In this document: piece by piece, positions 45,110 to 54,121 of the stretch
Numbering within the stretch: the stretch's first letter is position 1
How the letters are laid out: every line of letters starts with the position of its first letter
NCBI RefSeq assembly: GCF_024718545.1
Contig: NZ_JAMXDB010000001.1
Span: 124,001 to 188,000, forward strand
Direction: 5' to 3'
Source of the DNA: Weissella fangxianensis
GTDB taxonomy: Bacteria; Bacillota; Bacilli; Lactobacillales; Lactobacillaceae
Length of the DNA stretch: 64,000 nt
Position numbers and translations under genes: made by a program
The notes under the pieces: generated by a model
Told to the model about the DNA's origin: nothing
The model's database searches: none
What the model saw: only the letters and a program-made list of their open reading frames with translations

Positions 45110-46552
45110 ATGGCAATGATTAACTTAGATAAAATTTTACAAGCTAAGTTTGGTTTCAAAACTTTTAAAACTGGTCAAAAGGAAATTTTAACTGCCTTGT
45201 TAGCCAAGCAATCGACGCTAGCAATTTTACCAACTGGTGGTGGTAAAACACTGATTTATCAAATGATGGGTGCTGTTCGAGACGGTTTAGTGATCATCGT
45301 GACACCATTGCTGTCTTTAATGCAGGACCAAGTGGCTCGTTTGAATTACCTTGGTGAAAAAAATGTGATTGCTTTGAACTCAACATTGACATTTGAAAAT
45401 AAAAAGAATGTCCTAAAGCACTTAAAACAATACCATTTCTTGTTCATTTCACCTGAAATGTTAAACCAAGAGCAGGTGCAAATATCATTAAAACAAGTGC
45501 CAATTAATTTGATGGTTATTGACGAGGTTCATACCATGGTGACATGGGGACAAGATTTTCGACCGGACTATCTCGCGTTACCAACCATTCATAAGCAACT
45601 TGATCAACCGCAGTTACTGTTACTAACGGCAACGGCAACGCCAAGTATGATAACTGCAATTATTGAAAATTTCCGTTCTGTACCGGAAAAGTGGTTTGTC
45701 TATCAACAACCTGTTGATCGGCCAAATATATTTTTGCATACTGAGAAATTGGCAAATGAGTTTGAGAAAAAACAACGATTAAAGTATTTGCTACAGACAA
45801 CGAGTGGACCAGGGGTCGTTTATTTTACTTCACGTAAGCTAGCAACAAGTATGGCTGAATGGTTAACTAGTGAAACTGGGCAGCGTGTTGTTGCCTATCA
45901 TGCGGGGATGAGCGCGATGGCTAGATACCGTGTACAACAACAGTTTATGCAAGGTGAAATCGATGTTATTACAGCGACTTCAGCATTTGGTATGGGGATC
46001 GATAAAGAAAATATTCGCTTTGTCATTCATTATCATTTGAGTAATGATCTTTCAAATTATTTGCAAGAAATTGGTCGTGCGGGTCGTGATGGTCAACAAT
46101 CGGTGGCAATTCTATTATATGTTCCTGGCGATGAAAGCATTCAGTTTAATTTGATTGATCAAACGATTCCAGATTCATATGCAATCAAAAGTTATGTTGA
46201 ACAGTCTGAGGTGACCATATTAAACCATGAACAGATAAGGCTATTAGATTTTTATAAATCTAATCAGCTCACAACGGTTGAAATTAGTCGGATTTTTGAT
46301 AATCGGCGGCGCATCAGACAGAATAATTTGTTATCAATGATCAATTATGCAAAATCTGACGGTCAGTTGCGTCATCAAATCAGCGACTATTTTGGTAATG
46401 AAACAGATGGTTTATCGCAAACTGACGAAAGTGTGGGTGTGACAGACTGGCATCCAAAAGAATTGCACTTAGAAAGAAAAGAAGATGGCAAACATCAGTT
46501 AAAGGTGTTAAATTGGTCTGAACAGCTAAAAAAACTATTTAATTTACAGTAA
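45110..46552 (+). CDS. recQ: RecQ family ATP-dependent DNA helicase
   Basis: 3'-5' DNA helicase of the short RecQ type (480 residues; no HRDC domain). Motifs: FGFKTFKTGQKEIL (motif 0), Walker A PTGGGKTLIYQM, ITPLLSLMQDQV-like TPLLSLMQDQV, the DEVH box in MVIDEVHTM, LTATATP, then VVYFTSRKLA, VVAYHAGMSAMAR, ATSAFGMGIDKENIRFVIHY and QEIGRAGRDG. Resembles Bacillus RecS. Start at 45110 (second ATG at 45116). It follows the YpbB-like gene by 3 bases, so both probably act together in recombination repair. Confidence 0.95.
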   Translation: MAMINLDKILQAKFGFKTFKTGQKEILTALLAKQSTLAILPTGGGKTLIYQMMGAVRDGLVIIVTPLLSLMQDQVARLNYLGEKNVIALNSTLTFENKKNVLKHLKQYHFLFISPEMLNQEQVQISLKQVPINLMVIDEVHTMVTWGQDFRPDYLALPTIHKQLDQPQLLLLTATATPSMITAIIENFRSVPEKWFVYQQPVDRPNIFLHTEKLANEFEKKQRLKYLLQTTSGPGVVYFTSRKLATSMAEWLTSETGQRVVAYHAGMSAMARYRVQQQFMQGEIDVITATSAFGMGIDKENIRFVIHYHLSNDLSNYLQEIGRAGRDGQQSVAILLYVPGDESIQFNLIDQTIPDSYAIKSYVEQSEVTILNHEQIRLLDFYKSNQLTTVEISRIFDNRRRIRQNNLLSMINYAKSDGQLRHQISDYFGNETDGLSQTDESVGVTDWHPKELHLERKEDGKHQLKVLNWSEQLKKLFNLQ

Positions 46553-46564
46553 AGATTAGGTGTG

Positions 46565-46592
46565 ACACTAACTATTTTAAGGCGGTTAGTGT
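46565..46592 (+). terminator. Hairpin after recQ
   Basis: ACACTAAC pairs perfectly with GTTAGTGT around a 12-base loop. Only ATTATTAA follows, so it is a weak terminator at best. Confidence 0.5.
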
Positions 46593-46637
46593 ATTATTAA
46601 AGATAGTAAAAAAAGATAGTAAGGAGAGCCACCAATC

Positions 46638-47267
46638 ATGACCGAAAAAAAGGATAAACAACAGCCATGGGAGGCATCTTTTAAAGATGATACAACCAAG
46701 CAGTATTCAAGAACGCAAAACCGGCGTAAATCGAAACGTGTTAGTATGGTTGTCGGGATTTTGGTATTGATTGTTATTGTGTTGTCTTTTGTTCCTGTAT
46801 ATAAATATCTACAAGAACTAAATAAACCTGCTGATAACACAACAAATACTGAGCTGCCAGTTGCTTCATCAACAAAAACAACAACATCAACGAATAAAGT
46901 AACCGATACAGCGAAGTCAGAATCAAAGGCTAAGGTTGCCGCATCTAAGTCATCGAGTGAGGCAGCAGCTAAATCTTCATCCGAAGCAGCGGCTGCAAAG
47001 TCTTCATCCGAAGCGGCCGAGGCAGCATCATCGAGTGAGGCGGCAGCAGCCAAATCTTCATCAGAGGCAGAAGCAGCAGCAAAGTCTTCATCCGAAGCAG
47101 CGGCATCATCTGAAGAAGAAGGGCAAACAGTATCATTTGATTCTGGTACCTTATATAGCTTTGCCCGTGCCAATAATACAACTCCTGAAGAGTTATATAG
47201 TTTGAATCCCGGGTTAACATCAAGCAATTATGCGACTTTCTACGGTAAGGGCTTGAAGGTCAAGTAG
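46638..47267 (+). CDS. LysM domain protein with low-complexity linker (YpbE-like)
   Basis: A 209-residue membrane-anchored, wall-facing protein. A cytoplasmic basic stretch (NRRKSKR) precedes one membrane segment (about residues 37-58). A Ser/Thr-rich region follows, then at about 105-160 a linker of repeated KSSSEAA units. The C-terminus (GTLYSFARANNTTPEELYSLNPGL) is a LysM domain that binds peptidoglycan. In Bacillus, ypbE has the same design and follows recS. The repeats are encoded by near-identical codons (AAATCTTCATCCGAAGCAGC), so length change by slippage is plausible. The opposite strand has a long open frame over the repeat, not a gene. Confidence 0.9.
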   Translation: MTEKKDKQQPWEASFKDDTTKQYSRTQNRRKSKRVSMVVGILVLIVIVLSFVPVYKYLQELNKPADNTTNTELPVASSTKTTTSTNKVTDTAKSESKAKVAASKSSSEAAAKSSSEAAAAKSSSEAAEAASSSEAAAAKSSSEAEAAAKSSSEAAASSEEEGQTVSFDSGTLYSFARANNTTPEELYSLNPGLTSSNYATFYGKGLKVK

Positions 47268-47305
47268 AAGTTTTCAAGTACAATAATAAATTTTAAATAT
47301 AATCG

Positions 47306-47339
47306 AGTTGGGACATAGTAAATGTCGCAACTTTTTTTA
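47306..47339 (+). terminator. Terminator after the LysM gene
   Basis: AGTTGGGACA pairs with TGTCGCAACT (one mismatch), followed by T. Member of the recurrent hairpin family. Confidence 0.85.
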
Positions 47340-47412
47340 TTAAATATGCCTAGTGTTTCCACCGAATTAGGCGTAAAATAGAATAGTAATAAATTGAATA
47401 AGGATGTGAATC

Positions 47413-48087
47413 ATGAACCCAATTCAGATTGCAATTGATGGACCAGCTTCGGCTGGCAAGTCAACGATTGCTAAAATCTTGGCTACTGACTTGAATTTTG
47501 TATATGTTGATACAGGAGCGATGTATAGAACTGTTACCCTTGCTGCCATTAGAGCAGGTATTAAGTTGACCGATGAGGCAGCGGTCGTCGCATTATTGCC
47601 AGAGATCGATATTTCATTTAAGCCAGGTAACCCAGTACAGCGTGTCTTCTTAAATGATGAAGAAGTAACCGATGATATTCGATCAGTTGAAGTGACAGCA
47701 AATGTCTCAGCTGTTTCAGCCTATGGGGATGTCCGTACGGCAATGACAGACTTACAGCGTGATATAGCGGCCGCTGGTGGTGTTGTCATGGATGGTCGTG
47801 ATATTGGTACAACGGTATTGCCGGATGCTGAAGTGAAGATTTTCTTAATTGCTTCTGTCCATGAGCGAGCAGTTCGTCGCTTTAAGGAAAATCAAGCAAA
47901 AGGGATGGCTACCACATTAGAAGAATTGGAAACGGCGATTGAGAAAAGAGATTATTTAGATTCTCATCGCGAAATATCGCCGTTGCAGAAAGCATCTGAT
48001 GCGACAGAATTAGATACTACTGGATTGTCAATCCAAGAAGTAGTAGCTGAAGTAAAGCGCATTATTGAAAATAAATTACGAAATTAA
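47413..48087 (+). CDS. cmk: Cytidylate kinase
   Basis: Phosphorylates CMP and dCMP. 224 residues: P-loop [58 protein letters not shown] and the lid/CMP-specific [10 protein letters not shown]. Conserved neighbour of rpsA in most Bacilli and Proteobacteria. GGATGTG precedes the ATG. The gap to rpsA contains a separate promoter. Confidence 0.97.
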   Translation: MNPIQIAIDGPASAGKSTIAKILATDLNFVYVDTGAMYRTVTLAAIRAGIKLTDEAAVVALLPEIDISFKPGNPVQRVFLNDEEVTDDIRSVEVTANVSAVSAYGDVRTAMTDLQRDIAAAGGVVMDGRDIGTTVLPDAEVKIFLIASVHERAVRRFKENQAKGMATTLEELETAIEKRDYLDSHREISPLQKASDATELDTTGLSIQEVVAEVKRIIENKLRN

Positions 48088-48118
48088 TAATCACAACTCA
48101 AAAAGATGTAAAAAACAC

Positions 48119-48147
48119 TGGTAATATATATCAAGATTAGGTATAAT
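48119..48147 (+). promoter_or_regulatory. rpsA promoter
   Basis: TATAAT (48142-48147) is consensus, 17 bases after TGGTAA, a poor -35. GGAGG before the rpsA ATG is strong. Confidence 0.55.
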
Positions 48148-48184
48148 AACCATTAGAGTCGTGTGACCAGGAGGATATATTGTA

Positions 48185-49402
48185 ATGAACGAAGAGAACA
48201 ACGAGCTATTGGCAGCTCTTGACAGCGTAGCCGAAGTTAAAGTTGGCGATGTAGTTAAGGGTGAAGTCTTGGCAATTGATGATAATCGTCAAGTTATCGT
48301 AGGTATTGAAGGTGCCGGTGTTGAAGGTGTAATTCCTTTGCGCGAATTGACAACTGACCGCGATGCGGACGTAAATGACCTTGTCAAGGTCGGAGACGTG
48401 TTGGATTTGGTAGTAGTATCTACTATCGGTTCTGACAAGGAAGGTGGATCATACCTATTGTCAAAGCGTCGTCTTGAAGCTCGTCGTGCTTGGGAAGAAA
48501 TCGCAAGCAAGCACAGTGTTGACGACATTGTGGAAGCACCAGTAACGCAAGCCGTTAAGGGTGGTTTGGTTGTTGATGTTGAAGGTGTACGTGGATTCGT
48601 ACCTGCTTCAATGATTGAGAACCGTTTCGTGCAAGATTTGAACCAATACAAGGGTCAAACTATCCGTGCAAAGATTATTGAAATCAACGCAGCAGATAGC
48701 CGTTTGATCTTGTCACGTCGTGAAGTTTTGAATGAAGAGCGTTCAGCTGCTTTGGCACGCATCTTTGATGAACTTTCAGTTGGTGATGTAATTGAAGGTA
48801 AAGTTGCTCGTATGACTAACTTTGGTGCATTTATTGACCTTGGTGGTGTTGATGGATTGGTACACGTATCTGAAATCTCACACGAACGCGTTTCACAACC
48901 TTCAGACGTTTTGTCAGTTGGTGAAGAAGTTAAGGTTAAGGTTTTGGGCTTGGATCCAGAACGTGAGCGTATCTCATTGTCAATTAAGGCTACTCAACCA
49001 GGACCTTGGGATACAGCAGCTGAAAAAGCACCAGCTGGTACAGTTCTAGAGGGAACTGTTAAGCGTGTGGTTGACTTTGGTGCATTCGTTGAAGTGTTCC
49101 CAGGCGTTGAAGGTTTGGTTCACGTTTCACAAATCTCACACAAGCACATTGCTAACCCTAGTGATGTATTGACAGCCGGTGACAAGGTTCAAGTTAAGGT
49201 TTTGGATGTTAACCCAGAACGTCAACGTTTGTCATTGTCAATCAAGGCTTTGGAAGAAGCACCTGCACGCGAGGAAAATGATCGCCCTCGTCGTTCACGT
49301 CGCCCTCGCCAATCAGCACCAACTAACTACTCAACTTCTGAAGAAGAAGGTTCAGCAACGTTAGGTGATGCATTTGGTGACATCTTCAAAGATTTCGACT
49401 AA
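48185..49402 (+). CDS. rpsA: S1 RNA-binding protein RpsA homologue
   Basis: Firmicute-type S1 homologue, 405 residues with four S1 domains (two canonical ones: GDVIEGKVARMTNFGAFIDLG and GTVLEGTVKRVVDFGAFVEV, each followed by EGLVHVSQISHKHI or a related VHVSEISHERV). Domains one and two are more divergent. The C-terminus is Arg/Pro-rich and then acidic (NDRPRRSRRPRQ, GDIFKDFD). It binds mRNA, but in low-GC bacteria it is not a stable 30S component. Strongly biased codons imply high expression. Conserved order cmk-rpsA-der. Confidence 0.96.
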   Translation: MNEENNELLAALDSVAEVKVGDVVKGEVLAIDDNRQVIVGIEGAGVEGVIPLRELTTDRDADVNDLVKVGDVLDLVVVSTIGSDKEGGSYLLSKRRLEARRAWEEIASKHSVDDIVEAPVTQAVKGGLVVDVEGVRGFVPASMIENRFVQDLNQYKGQTIRAKIIEINAADSRLILSRREVLNEERSAALARIFDELSVGDVIEGKVARMTNFGAFIDLGGVDGLVHVSEISHERVSQPSDVLSVGEEVKVKVLGLDPERERISLSIKATQPGPWDTAAEKAPAGTVLEGTVKRVVDFGAFVEVFPGVEGLVHVSQISHKHIANPSDVLTAGDKVQVKVLDVNPERQRLSLSIKALEEAPAREENDRPRRSRRPRQSAPTNYSTSEEEGSATLGDAFGDIFKDFD

Positions 49403-49424
49403 GCATTAGAATAGTTTAAAACAG

Positions 49425-49466
49425 TTAGAGGCTGGGACAGATGTTGTCTCAGCCTCTAATTTTTGT
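49425..49466 (+). terminator. Terminator after rpsA
   Basis: TTAGAGGCTGGGACA (49425-49439) pairs with TGTCTCAGCCTCTAA (49445-49459; one G-T pair), followed by TTTTTG. Member of the recurrent family. Confidence 0.92.
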
Positions 49467-49554
49467 TTCGTATTAATTCATGTTAATATTAAACATAGAG
49501 TATACAAATTAACGCGAATTACAATAAATTATGTAATTCAGAAAAGAGGATAAT

Positions 49555-50865
49555 ATGGGATTTCCTGTTGTGGCTGTTGTTGGTCGTCCAAATGTTGGTA
49601 AATCAACAATTTTTAACCGCATCGCGGGTGACCGAATTTCAATTGTCGAGGATACGCCAGGTATTACACGTGATCGTATTTATACACGTGCGGAATGGTT
49701 GACTAATGAATTTCGGTTAATTGATACCGGTGGAATTGACATGGGCGATGAACCATTTATGTCACAAATTGTTCAACAAGCTGAAATTGCGATTGATGAA
49801 GCAGATGTTATTGTTTTCATGGTTTCGGCTCGCGAAGGATTAACTGAAGCTGATGAACGTGTGGCTAAAATGTTGTATCGATCAAAAAAGCCAGTTGTTT
49901 TGGCAGTTAATAAGGTTGATAATATTGAACAGCGTTCAGAAATTTATGAGTTTTACGCATTAGGATTTGGTGATCCATATCCAATTTCTGGTGCACATGG
50001 TACCGGATTAGGTGATTTGTTGGATCAAGTTGTGGCTAATTTCCCAGATGTAGAAGCACCAGAAGAAGATGATGCGGTACGCTTTTCATTTATTGGTCGT
50101 CCAAATGTCGGGAAGTCATCATTAGTGAATGCGATGTTAGGTGAGGAACGGGTCATCGTGTCAGATATTTCTGGTACAACGCGTGATGCCATCGATACCC
50201 GATTTACTTCAGAAGATGGTGACGAATTTGTTATGGTCGATACGGCGGGAATTCGTAAACGTGGGAAGGTTTACGAATCTACTGAAAAGTACTCAGTCAT
50301 GCGTGCAATGCGTGCAATTGACGATTCAAATGTCGTGTTAGTTGTCTTAAATGCGGAAGAAGGTATCCGTGAGCAAGATAAGCACGTGGCCGGCTATGCG
50401 CATGAAGCGGGTCGAGCCGTTATTATTGTTGTAAATAAGTGGGATACGCTTGAAAAAGATAATCACACAATGACGGATTTTGAAAATCAAATTCGTCAAG
50501 AATTCCAATATCTATCATATGCACCGATTGTCTTTGTGTCAGCTTTGACAAAGCAACGTTTGAATAAATTACCAGCACTAATTAAGCAAGTAAATGATAA
50601 CCATCGAAAGAGAATTCAATCGGCTACGTTGAACGAAGTTATTTCAGATGCTTTGGCATTAAATCCAACATCAACAGTTAATGGTAAGCGTTTGCGTGTT
50701 TATTATGCAACGCAAGTAGCTATCCAACCGCCAACTTTTGTTGTTTTTGTCAATAATCCTGAGTTAATGCATTTTTCATATGAACGTTTCTTAGAGAATC
50801 AAATCCGTAAATCATTTGACTTTACTGGAACGCCAATTCACTTGATTAAAAGAGCACGTAAATAA
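49555..50865 (+). CDS. der: Ribosome biogenesis GTPase Der (EngA)
   Basis: Essential double-GTPase for 50S assembly, 436 residues. Domain 1: [17 protein letters not shown], then [10 protein letters not shown] and DTGGI; NKVD is the base-specificity motif. Domain 2: [38 protein letters not shown] and NKWD. A KH-like C-terminal domain follows ([20 protein letters not shown]). AAAGAGGA precedes the ATG at 49555. Confidence 0.98.
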   Translation: MGFPVVAVVGRPNVGKSTIFNRIAGDRISIVEDTPGITRDRIYTRAEWLTNEFRLIDTGGIDMGDEPFMSQIVQQAEIAIDEADVIVFMVSAREGLTEADERVAKMLYRSKKPVVLAVNKVDNIEQRSEIYEFYALGFGDPYPISGAHGTGLGDLLDQVVANFPDVEAPEEDDAVRFSFIGRPNVGKSSLVNAMLGEERVIVSDISGTTRDAIDTRFTSEDGDEFVMVDTAGIRKRGKVYESTEKYSVMRAMRAIDDSNVVLVVLNAEEGIREQDKHVAGYAHEAGRAVIIVVNKWDTLEKDNHTMTDFENQIRQEFQYLSYAPIVFVSALTKQRLNKLPALIKQVNDNHRKRIQSATLNEVISDALALNPTSTVNGKRLRVYYATQVAIQPPTFVVFVNNPELMHFSYERFLENQIRKSFDFTGTPIHLIKRARK

Positions 50866-50891
50866 AAATAAACTTAATATTGCATACTTTG

Positions 50892-50918
50892 CCTTAAATT
50901 TTATAAAAATATTTAAGG
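50892..50918 (+). repeat. A/T-rich hairpin between der and hup
   Basis: CCTTAAAT pairs with ATTTAAGG. No T run follows, so termination of der transcripts here is possible but weak. Confidence 0.4.
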
Positions 50919-50964
50919 ATATGACAAAAACCTTGCTATATCAACGTTTAAAGGCATTTTTTAC

Positions 50965-50993
50965 TTGTAAGAACCACATAATTATGATATTCT
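50965..50993 (+). promoter_or_regulatory. hup promoter
   Basis: TTGTAA and TATTCT are separated by 17 bases, giving a 5' leader of about 70 bases. Confidence 0.55.
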
Positions 50994-51030
50994 AAGTATC
51001 GAAATCTAATTACAGATTCAATTTTAATTT

Positions 51031-51047
51031 ATTGGCAAAATGCCAAT
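51031..51047 (+). promoter_or_regulatory. Perfect hairpin in the hup leader
   Basis: ATTGGCA-AAA-TGCCAAT is a perfect 7-base palindrome in the 5' leader, ending about 10 bases before AGGAGG of hup. It could be an mRNA stabiliser or an operator; neither is shown by the sequence alone. Confidence 0.55.
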
Positions 51048-51071
51048 ATACCTATGCAGGAGGAAAACTAA

Positions 51072-51347
51072 ATGGCTAACAAGCAAGAATTAGTAACTGA
51101 TGTTGCAACTGCAACTGGTTTGACAAAGAAGGATGCAACTGCTGCAGTTGATGCAGTATTCGCTTCAATCCAAGATACTTTGGCAAAGGGTGAAAAGGTC
51201 CAATTAATTGGCTTTGGTAACTTTGAAGTACGTTCTCGTGCAGCTCGTAAGGGTCGCAACCCACAAACTGGTGAGGAAATCGAGATTGCTGCATCAAAGA
51301 TTCCTGCATTCAAGCCTGGTAAGGCATTGAAGGATGCAATCAAATAA
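51072..51347 (+). CDS. hup: HU-type DNA-binding protein
   Basis: Histone-like nucleoid protein, 91 residues. [20 protein letters not shown] starts the helical dimer part; [28 protein letters not shown] is the DNA-binding beta arm with the conserved RNPQTG tip, and [10 protein letters not shown] ends the fold. Very biased codon use indicates high expression. AGGAGG precedes the ATG. Single-gene unit following der, as in Bacillus hbs. Confidence 0.98.
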   Translation: MANKQELVTDVATATGLTKKDATAAVDAVFASIQDTLAKGEKVQLIGFGNFEVRSRAARKGRNPQTGEEIEIAASKIPAFKPGKALKDAIK

Positions 51348-51360
51348 GTTGTATTGAAAA

Positions 51361-51392
51361 AGAAGTGGTGTTTAACACTACTTCTTTTTTTG
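51361..51392 (+). terminator. Terminator after hup
   Basis: AGAAGTGGTGT pairs with ACACTACTTCT (one G-T pair), followed by seven T. Confidence 0.93.
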
Positions 51393-51532
51393 TCGTTTTT
51401 AGATCAAATCCTCAGTTATTTGAAACACGTTTATGCTCTCAAATAAAGCTACGCATTCAATATGTATGTGTTTACCGTCGTTAATTTGTGCTAAACTTAA
51501 ATTTAATTAATTATTGTAAAAGAGGTATTGCG

Positions 51533-52339
51533 ATGGGAGTAGGGAAAATTATAACAATCGCTGGTTCGGATATTTTAGCTGGTGGTGGGGTCCAAGCTGA
51601 TTTAGCAACATTTAATGAATATGGGTTGTTTGGTTTAAGTGCCATTACAAGTATTGTGACAGTTAATCAAGCTGATTTTGATATTTATGATGTGCCAGTA
51701 TCTGTGTTGGCCAAGCAATTAACTTCTCTGAGTCAATTTACAGATATTAAGGGTATCAAAGTGGGATTGTTACCGTCTGTTGCTCATATTGATCTAGTCA
51801 GCCAATTTATCAAACAATATGCTGGCCAAGTACCGGTTGTTATTGATCCGGTGATGGCGTTTAAAGAAACTGATTCAGTTAATGCGGCAAAATTAGCCAC
51901 TGCTATCAAGCAAAAATTATTACCACTGGCAACAGTCGTGACACCCAACTTGATTGAAGCTGAGTTATTAACGGAACAATCAATTCGTTCTGAAGCAGAT
52001 TTATTAACGGCTGCTAAGATGCTCCATACAATGGGACCACAAATCGTGGTGGTCAAGGGTGGTGTGCGTTTACTTGGTGATATGGCAATCGATGCGGTTG
52101 TTTCCGATAATACGGAAAAGATGATGCAATTACCAAAAATTGCGCAACCGTATAATAATGGGGCTGGCTGTACATTTTCAGCAGCCATTGCCAGTCAGAT
52201 ATCGCAAGATGTACCAGTAATAACGGCAATTGACGATGCCAAGGATTTTGTACATGATGGTATTTTGCACGGAGTTCGTTTGAATGATGATTTTAAAGTA
52301 GGTAATGTTTGGCAGGCAGCGCGCCGCCATAAGGGGTAG
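51533..52339 (+). CDS. pdxK: Pyridoxine kinase / hydroxymethylpyrimidine kinase family
   Basis: Ribokinase-fold vitamin kinase, 268 residues. N-terminal TIAGSDILAGGGVQADLATFNEYGLFG is typical of PdxK/ThiD, with VVIDPVMAFK, VVTPNLIEAELLT and the C-terminal PYNNGAGCTFSAAIAS holding the catalytic Asp replacement region (GAGCT instead of GTGCT). In Bacilli this ThiD-like group phosphorylates pyridoxine (PdxK). Its neighbour 5 bases away is an ECF S-component, supporting vitamin B6 salvage. AGAGG precedes the ATG at 51533. ThiD activity cannot be excluded. Confidence 0.88.
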   Translation: MGVGKIITIAGSDILAGGGVQADLATFNEYGLFGLSAITSIVTVNQADFDIYDVPVSVLAKQLTSLSQFTDIKGIKVGLLPSVAHIDLVSQFIKQYAGQVPVVIDPVMAFKETDSVNAAKLATAIKQKLLPLATVVTPNLIEAELLTEQSIRSEADLLTAAKMLHTMGPQIVVVKGGVRLLGDMAIDAVVSDNTEKMMQLPKIAQPYNNGAGCTFSAAIASQISQDVPVITAIDDAKDFVHDGILHGVRLNDDFKVGNVWQAARRHKG

Positions 52340-52344
52340 ATGAA

Positions 52345-52851
52345 ATGAAAACAAAGCAAATTACTATCGGAGCGGTGTTGATTGCTATCAACATTGTATT
52401 AAGTTATGTCGCCAAATTACCAACGCCAACAGGATTCGTTTCTTTAGTAGAAACTGGTATTTTTATTGGTGCTTGGCATTTTGGTCCTAAAATGGGATTA
52501 GCCGTTGGTGGGTTAACTGGATTTTTACTAGACTTATTTGCTGGCTATCCACAATGGATGCTTTTTTCATTACTTATCCATGGTGGAGAAGGTTGGGTAA
52601 TTGGACATTATAACGTTGATAAAACAGTGGGTATCCGTGTTTTAGGTAACATTTTAGGTGGTATTACCATGGTTGTGGGTTACTGGTTAGCTGGTAGTTT
52701 CTTACTATGGGTCACTGGTGGGTCAAAAATGTCATTACAGGCTGCAACGTTGGCTGGCCTAACAGATGTGCCAGCAAATATTTTCCAGGTTTTGGTTGGA
52801 TTTATCTTAGCACTTATTGTAAGCGTACCATTACGAAAGTGGATACGTTAA
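52345..52851 (+). CDS. ECF transporter S-component (putative pyridoxine uptake)
   Basis: A 168-residue membrane protein, about five to six segments. The start MKTKQITIGAVLIAINIVL, then PTGFVSLVETGIFIGAWHFGPKMGLAVGG and ITGFLLDLFAGYPQWM-like GFLLDLFAGYPQWM are typical of the S-component family that shares EcfAA'T. Tight linkage to a pyridoxine/HMP kinase suggests the substrate is pyridoxine or a thiamine pyrimidine. AAGGGG lies near the end of pdxK as the ribosome site. No ECF ATPase is in this window. Confidence 0.88.
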   Translation: MKTKQITIGAVLIAINIVLSYVAKLPTPTGFVSLVETGIFIGAWHFGPKMGLAVGGLTGFLLDLFAGYPQWMLFSLLIHGGEGWVIGHYNVDKTVGIRVLGNILGGITMVVGYWLAGSFLLWVTGGSKMSLQAATLAGLTDVPANIFQVLVGFILALIVSVPLRKWIR

Positions 52852-52870
52852 TTTAATTATTAAGCGTAAT

Positions 52871-52898
52871 AGGCTGGGTTATTTCCCAGTCTGTTTTT
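52871..52898 (+). terminator. Terminator after the ECF S-component
   Basis: AGGCTGGG pairs with CCCAGTCT (one G-T pair) around TTATTT, followed by GTTTTTG. Confidence 0.85.
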
Positions 52899-52947
52899 GT
52901 TTCCGACAAAATAGTCATTAATTGTTAGATTAGAGGGAATTTTGATT

Positions 52948-54120
52948 ATGAAATTTTTACATACAGCCGATTGGCATATTGGTAAAGAGTTAGGGGGCTA
53001 TTCACTATTAGCCGAACAGCAAGTTGCTTATCAACAAATTAGGGATTTAGCAATTCAAGAAAAAGTTGATGGTGTGATTATTGCTGGTGACTTATATGAC
53101 CGCGGTATTGCGCCAATTTCAGCAGTTAATAGTTTAGAGAGCATGCTGAAAGATTTAAATATAACATTTAAAATGCCGGTCTATGCTGTTTCCGGAAATC
53201 ATGATGGTGCCACACGATTGGGTGCTGGGCGAGAATGGCGGGAAAAGAGTCAATTATATTTAAATACAACGCTGGCTGATTCTTTTACACCTATTGAAAC
53301 CAAAGATACACAAGTATTCTTGTTACCATTTATTGAGCCTTCAACGGCTCGGGTGCATTACGGCATAACAGAAGATGAAACAGCACATTATCAAACAATC
53401 AATCAAGTCATGCCCCGTATTGTTAACGAAATGGTTGCCAAATTTAAACCAGCAATGAATCATGTGCTGGTGACCCATTATTATGTTGTGGGTAGTAAAA
53501 ATCAGGATTATGAATTCACTAGTGAAACTAACTCACAAGTTGGTGGTTTACGTGGCTTGGATGATCAATTATTTAAGGATTTTGACTATGTTGCATTGGG
53601 TCATCTACATTTAAAACAAGCGAGTCCTAGTGATGTTGTGCAATATTCGGGTTCACCAATCAAATTTAATACGAAAGAAGCCCAATCAGAAAAGGGCGTT
53701 TATCTTGTTGAAATCAACGATCATCAAGTGAAAACAAAGTGGGAACCATTAGTCCCTAAGAAGGATTTGATTTTACTGACTGGAACCTTTGATGAATTAG
53801 TGACACCAAGTTTTTATCAACAGTATGAACGAGCACATAAAAACTACTTTAGTATTAAGATTCAAGGGACGGTCACATCGCCCAATGCGCGGGCAATGCT
53901 GGCTGAAATTTATGGTGATGTTGTCGAAGTGCAATATGACTTACCTAAGTTAATGCAGAGTGAAACAAGTATTCCAGAAATTAGTGATGGTAATGAAGCT
54001 GATGATAAAATGATTGCTAATTTTTATGAGTTTGTGACTGGTGAACAACTGAATGATAATCAAAAGAAGCTTATTGATGAGACCTTGAGTGACTTACACC
54101 AACAGGAGGAAGATAATTAA
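52948..54120 (+). CDS. sbcD: Nuclease SbcCD subunit D
   Basis: Mre11-type nuclease subunit, 390 residues. Metal-binding motifs in order: HTADWHIGKELGG, IIAGDLYDRG, VSGNHDGATRLG, VTHYYVVG and LGHLHLKQ. The C-terminal part is the capping domain and an Asp/Glu-rich tail. With SbcC it cleaves hairpins and double-strand ends. GAGGG precedes the ATG at 52948; a TTG at 52942 is less likely. sbcC starts 1 base after the stop. Confidence 0.97.
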   Translation: MKFLHTADWHIGKELGGYSLLAEQQVAYQQIRDLAIQEKVDGVIIAGDLYDRGIAPISAVNSLESMLKDLNITFKMPVYAVSGNHDGATRLGAGREWREKSQLYLNTTLADSFTPIETKDTQVFLLPFIEPSTARVHYGITEDETAHYQTINQVMPRIVNEMVAKFKPAMNHVLVTHYYVVGSKNQDYEFTSETNSQVGGLRGLDDQLFKDFDYVALGHLHLKQASPSDVVQYSGSPIKFNTKEAQSEKGVYLVEINDHQVKTKWEPLVPKKDLILLTGTFDELVTPSFYQQYERAHKNYFSIKIQGTVTSPNARAMLAEIYGDVVEVQYDLPKLMQSETSIPEISDGNEADDKMIANFYEFVTGEQLNDNQKKLIDETLSDLHQQEEDN

Positions 54121-54121
54121 T

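Noticed and set aside
46586-47227. Long minus-strand open frame opposite the LysM gene (213 residues, Asp/Ala-rich)
   Set aside because: It is the mirror of the Ser/Glu/Ala repeat codons, has no ribosome site and no family likeness.
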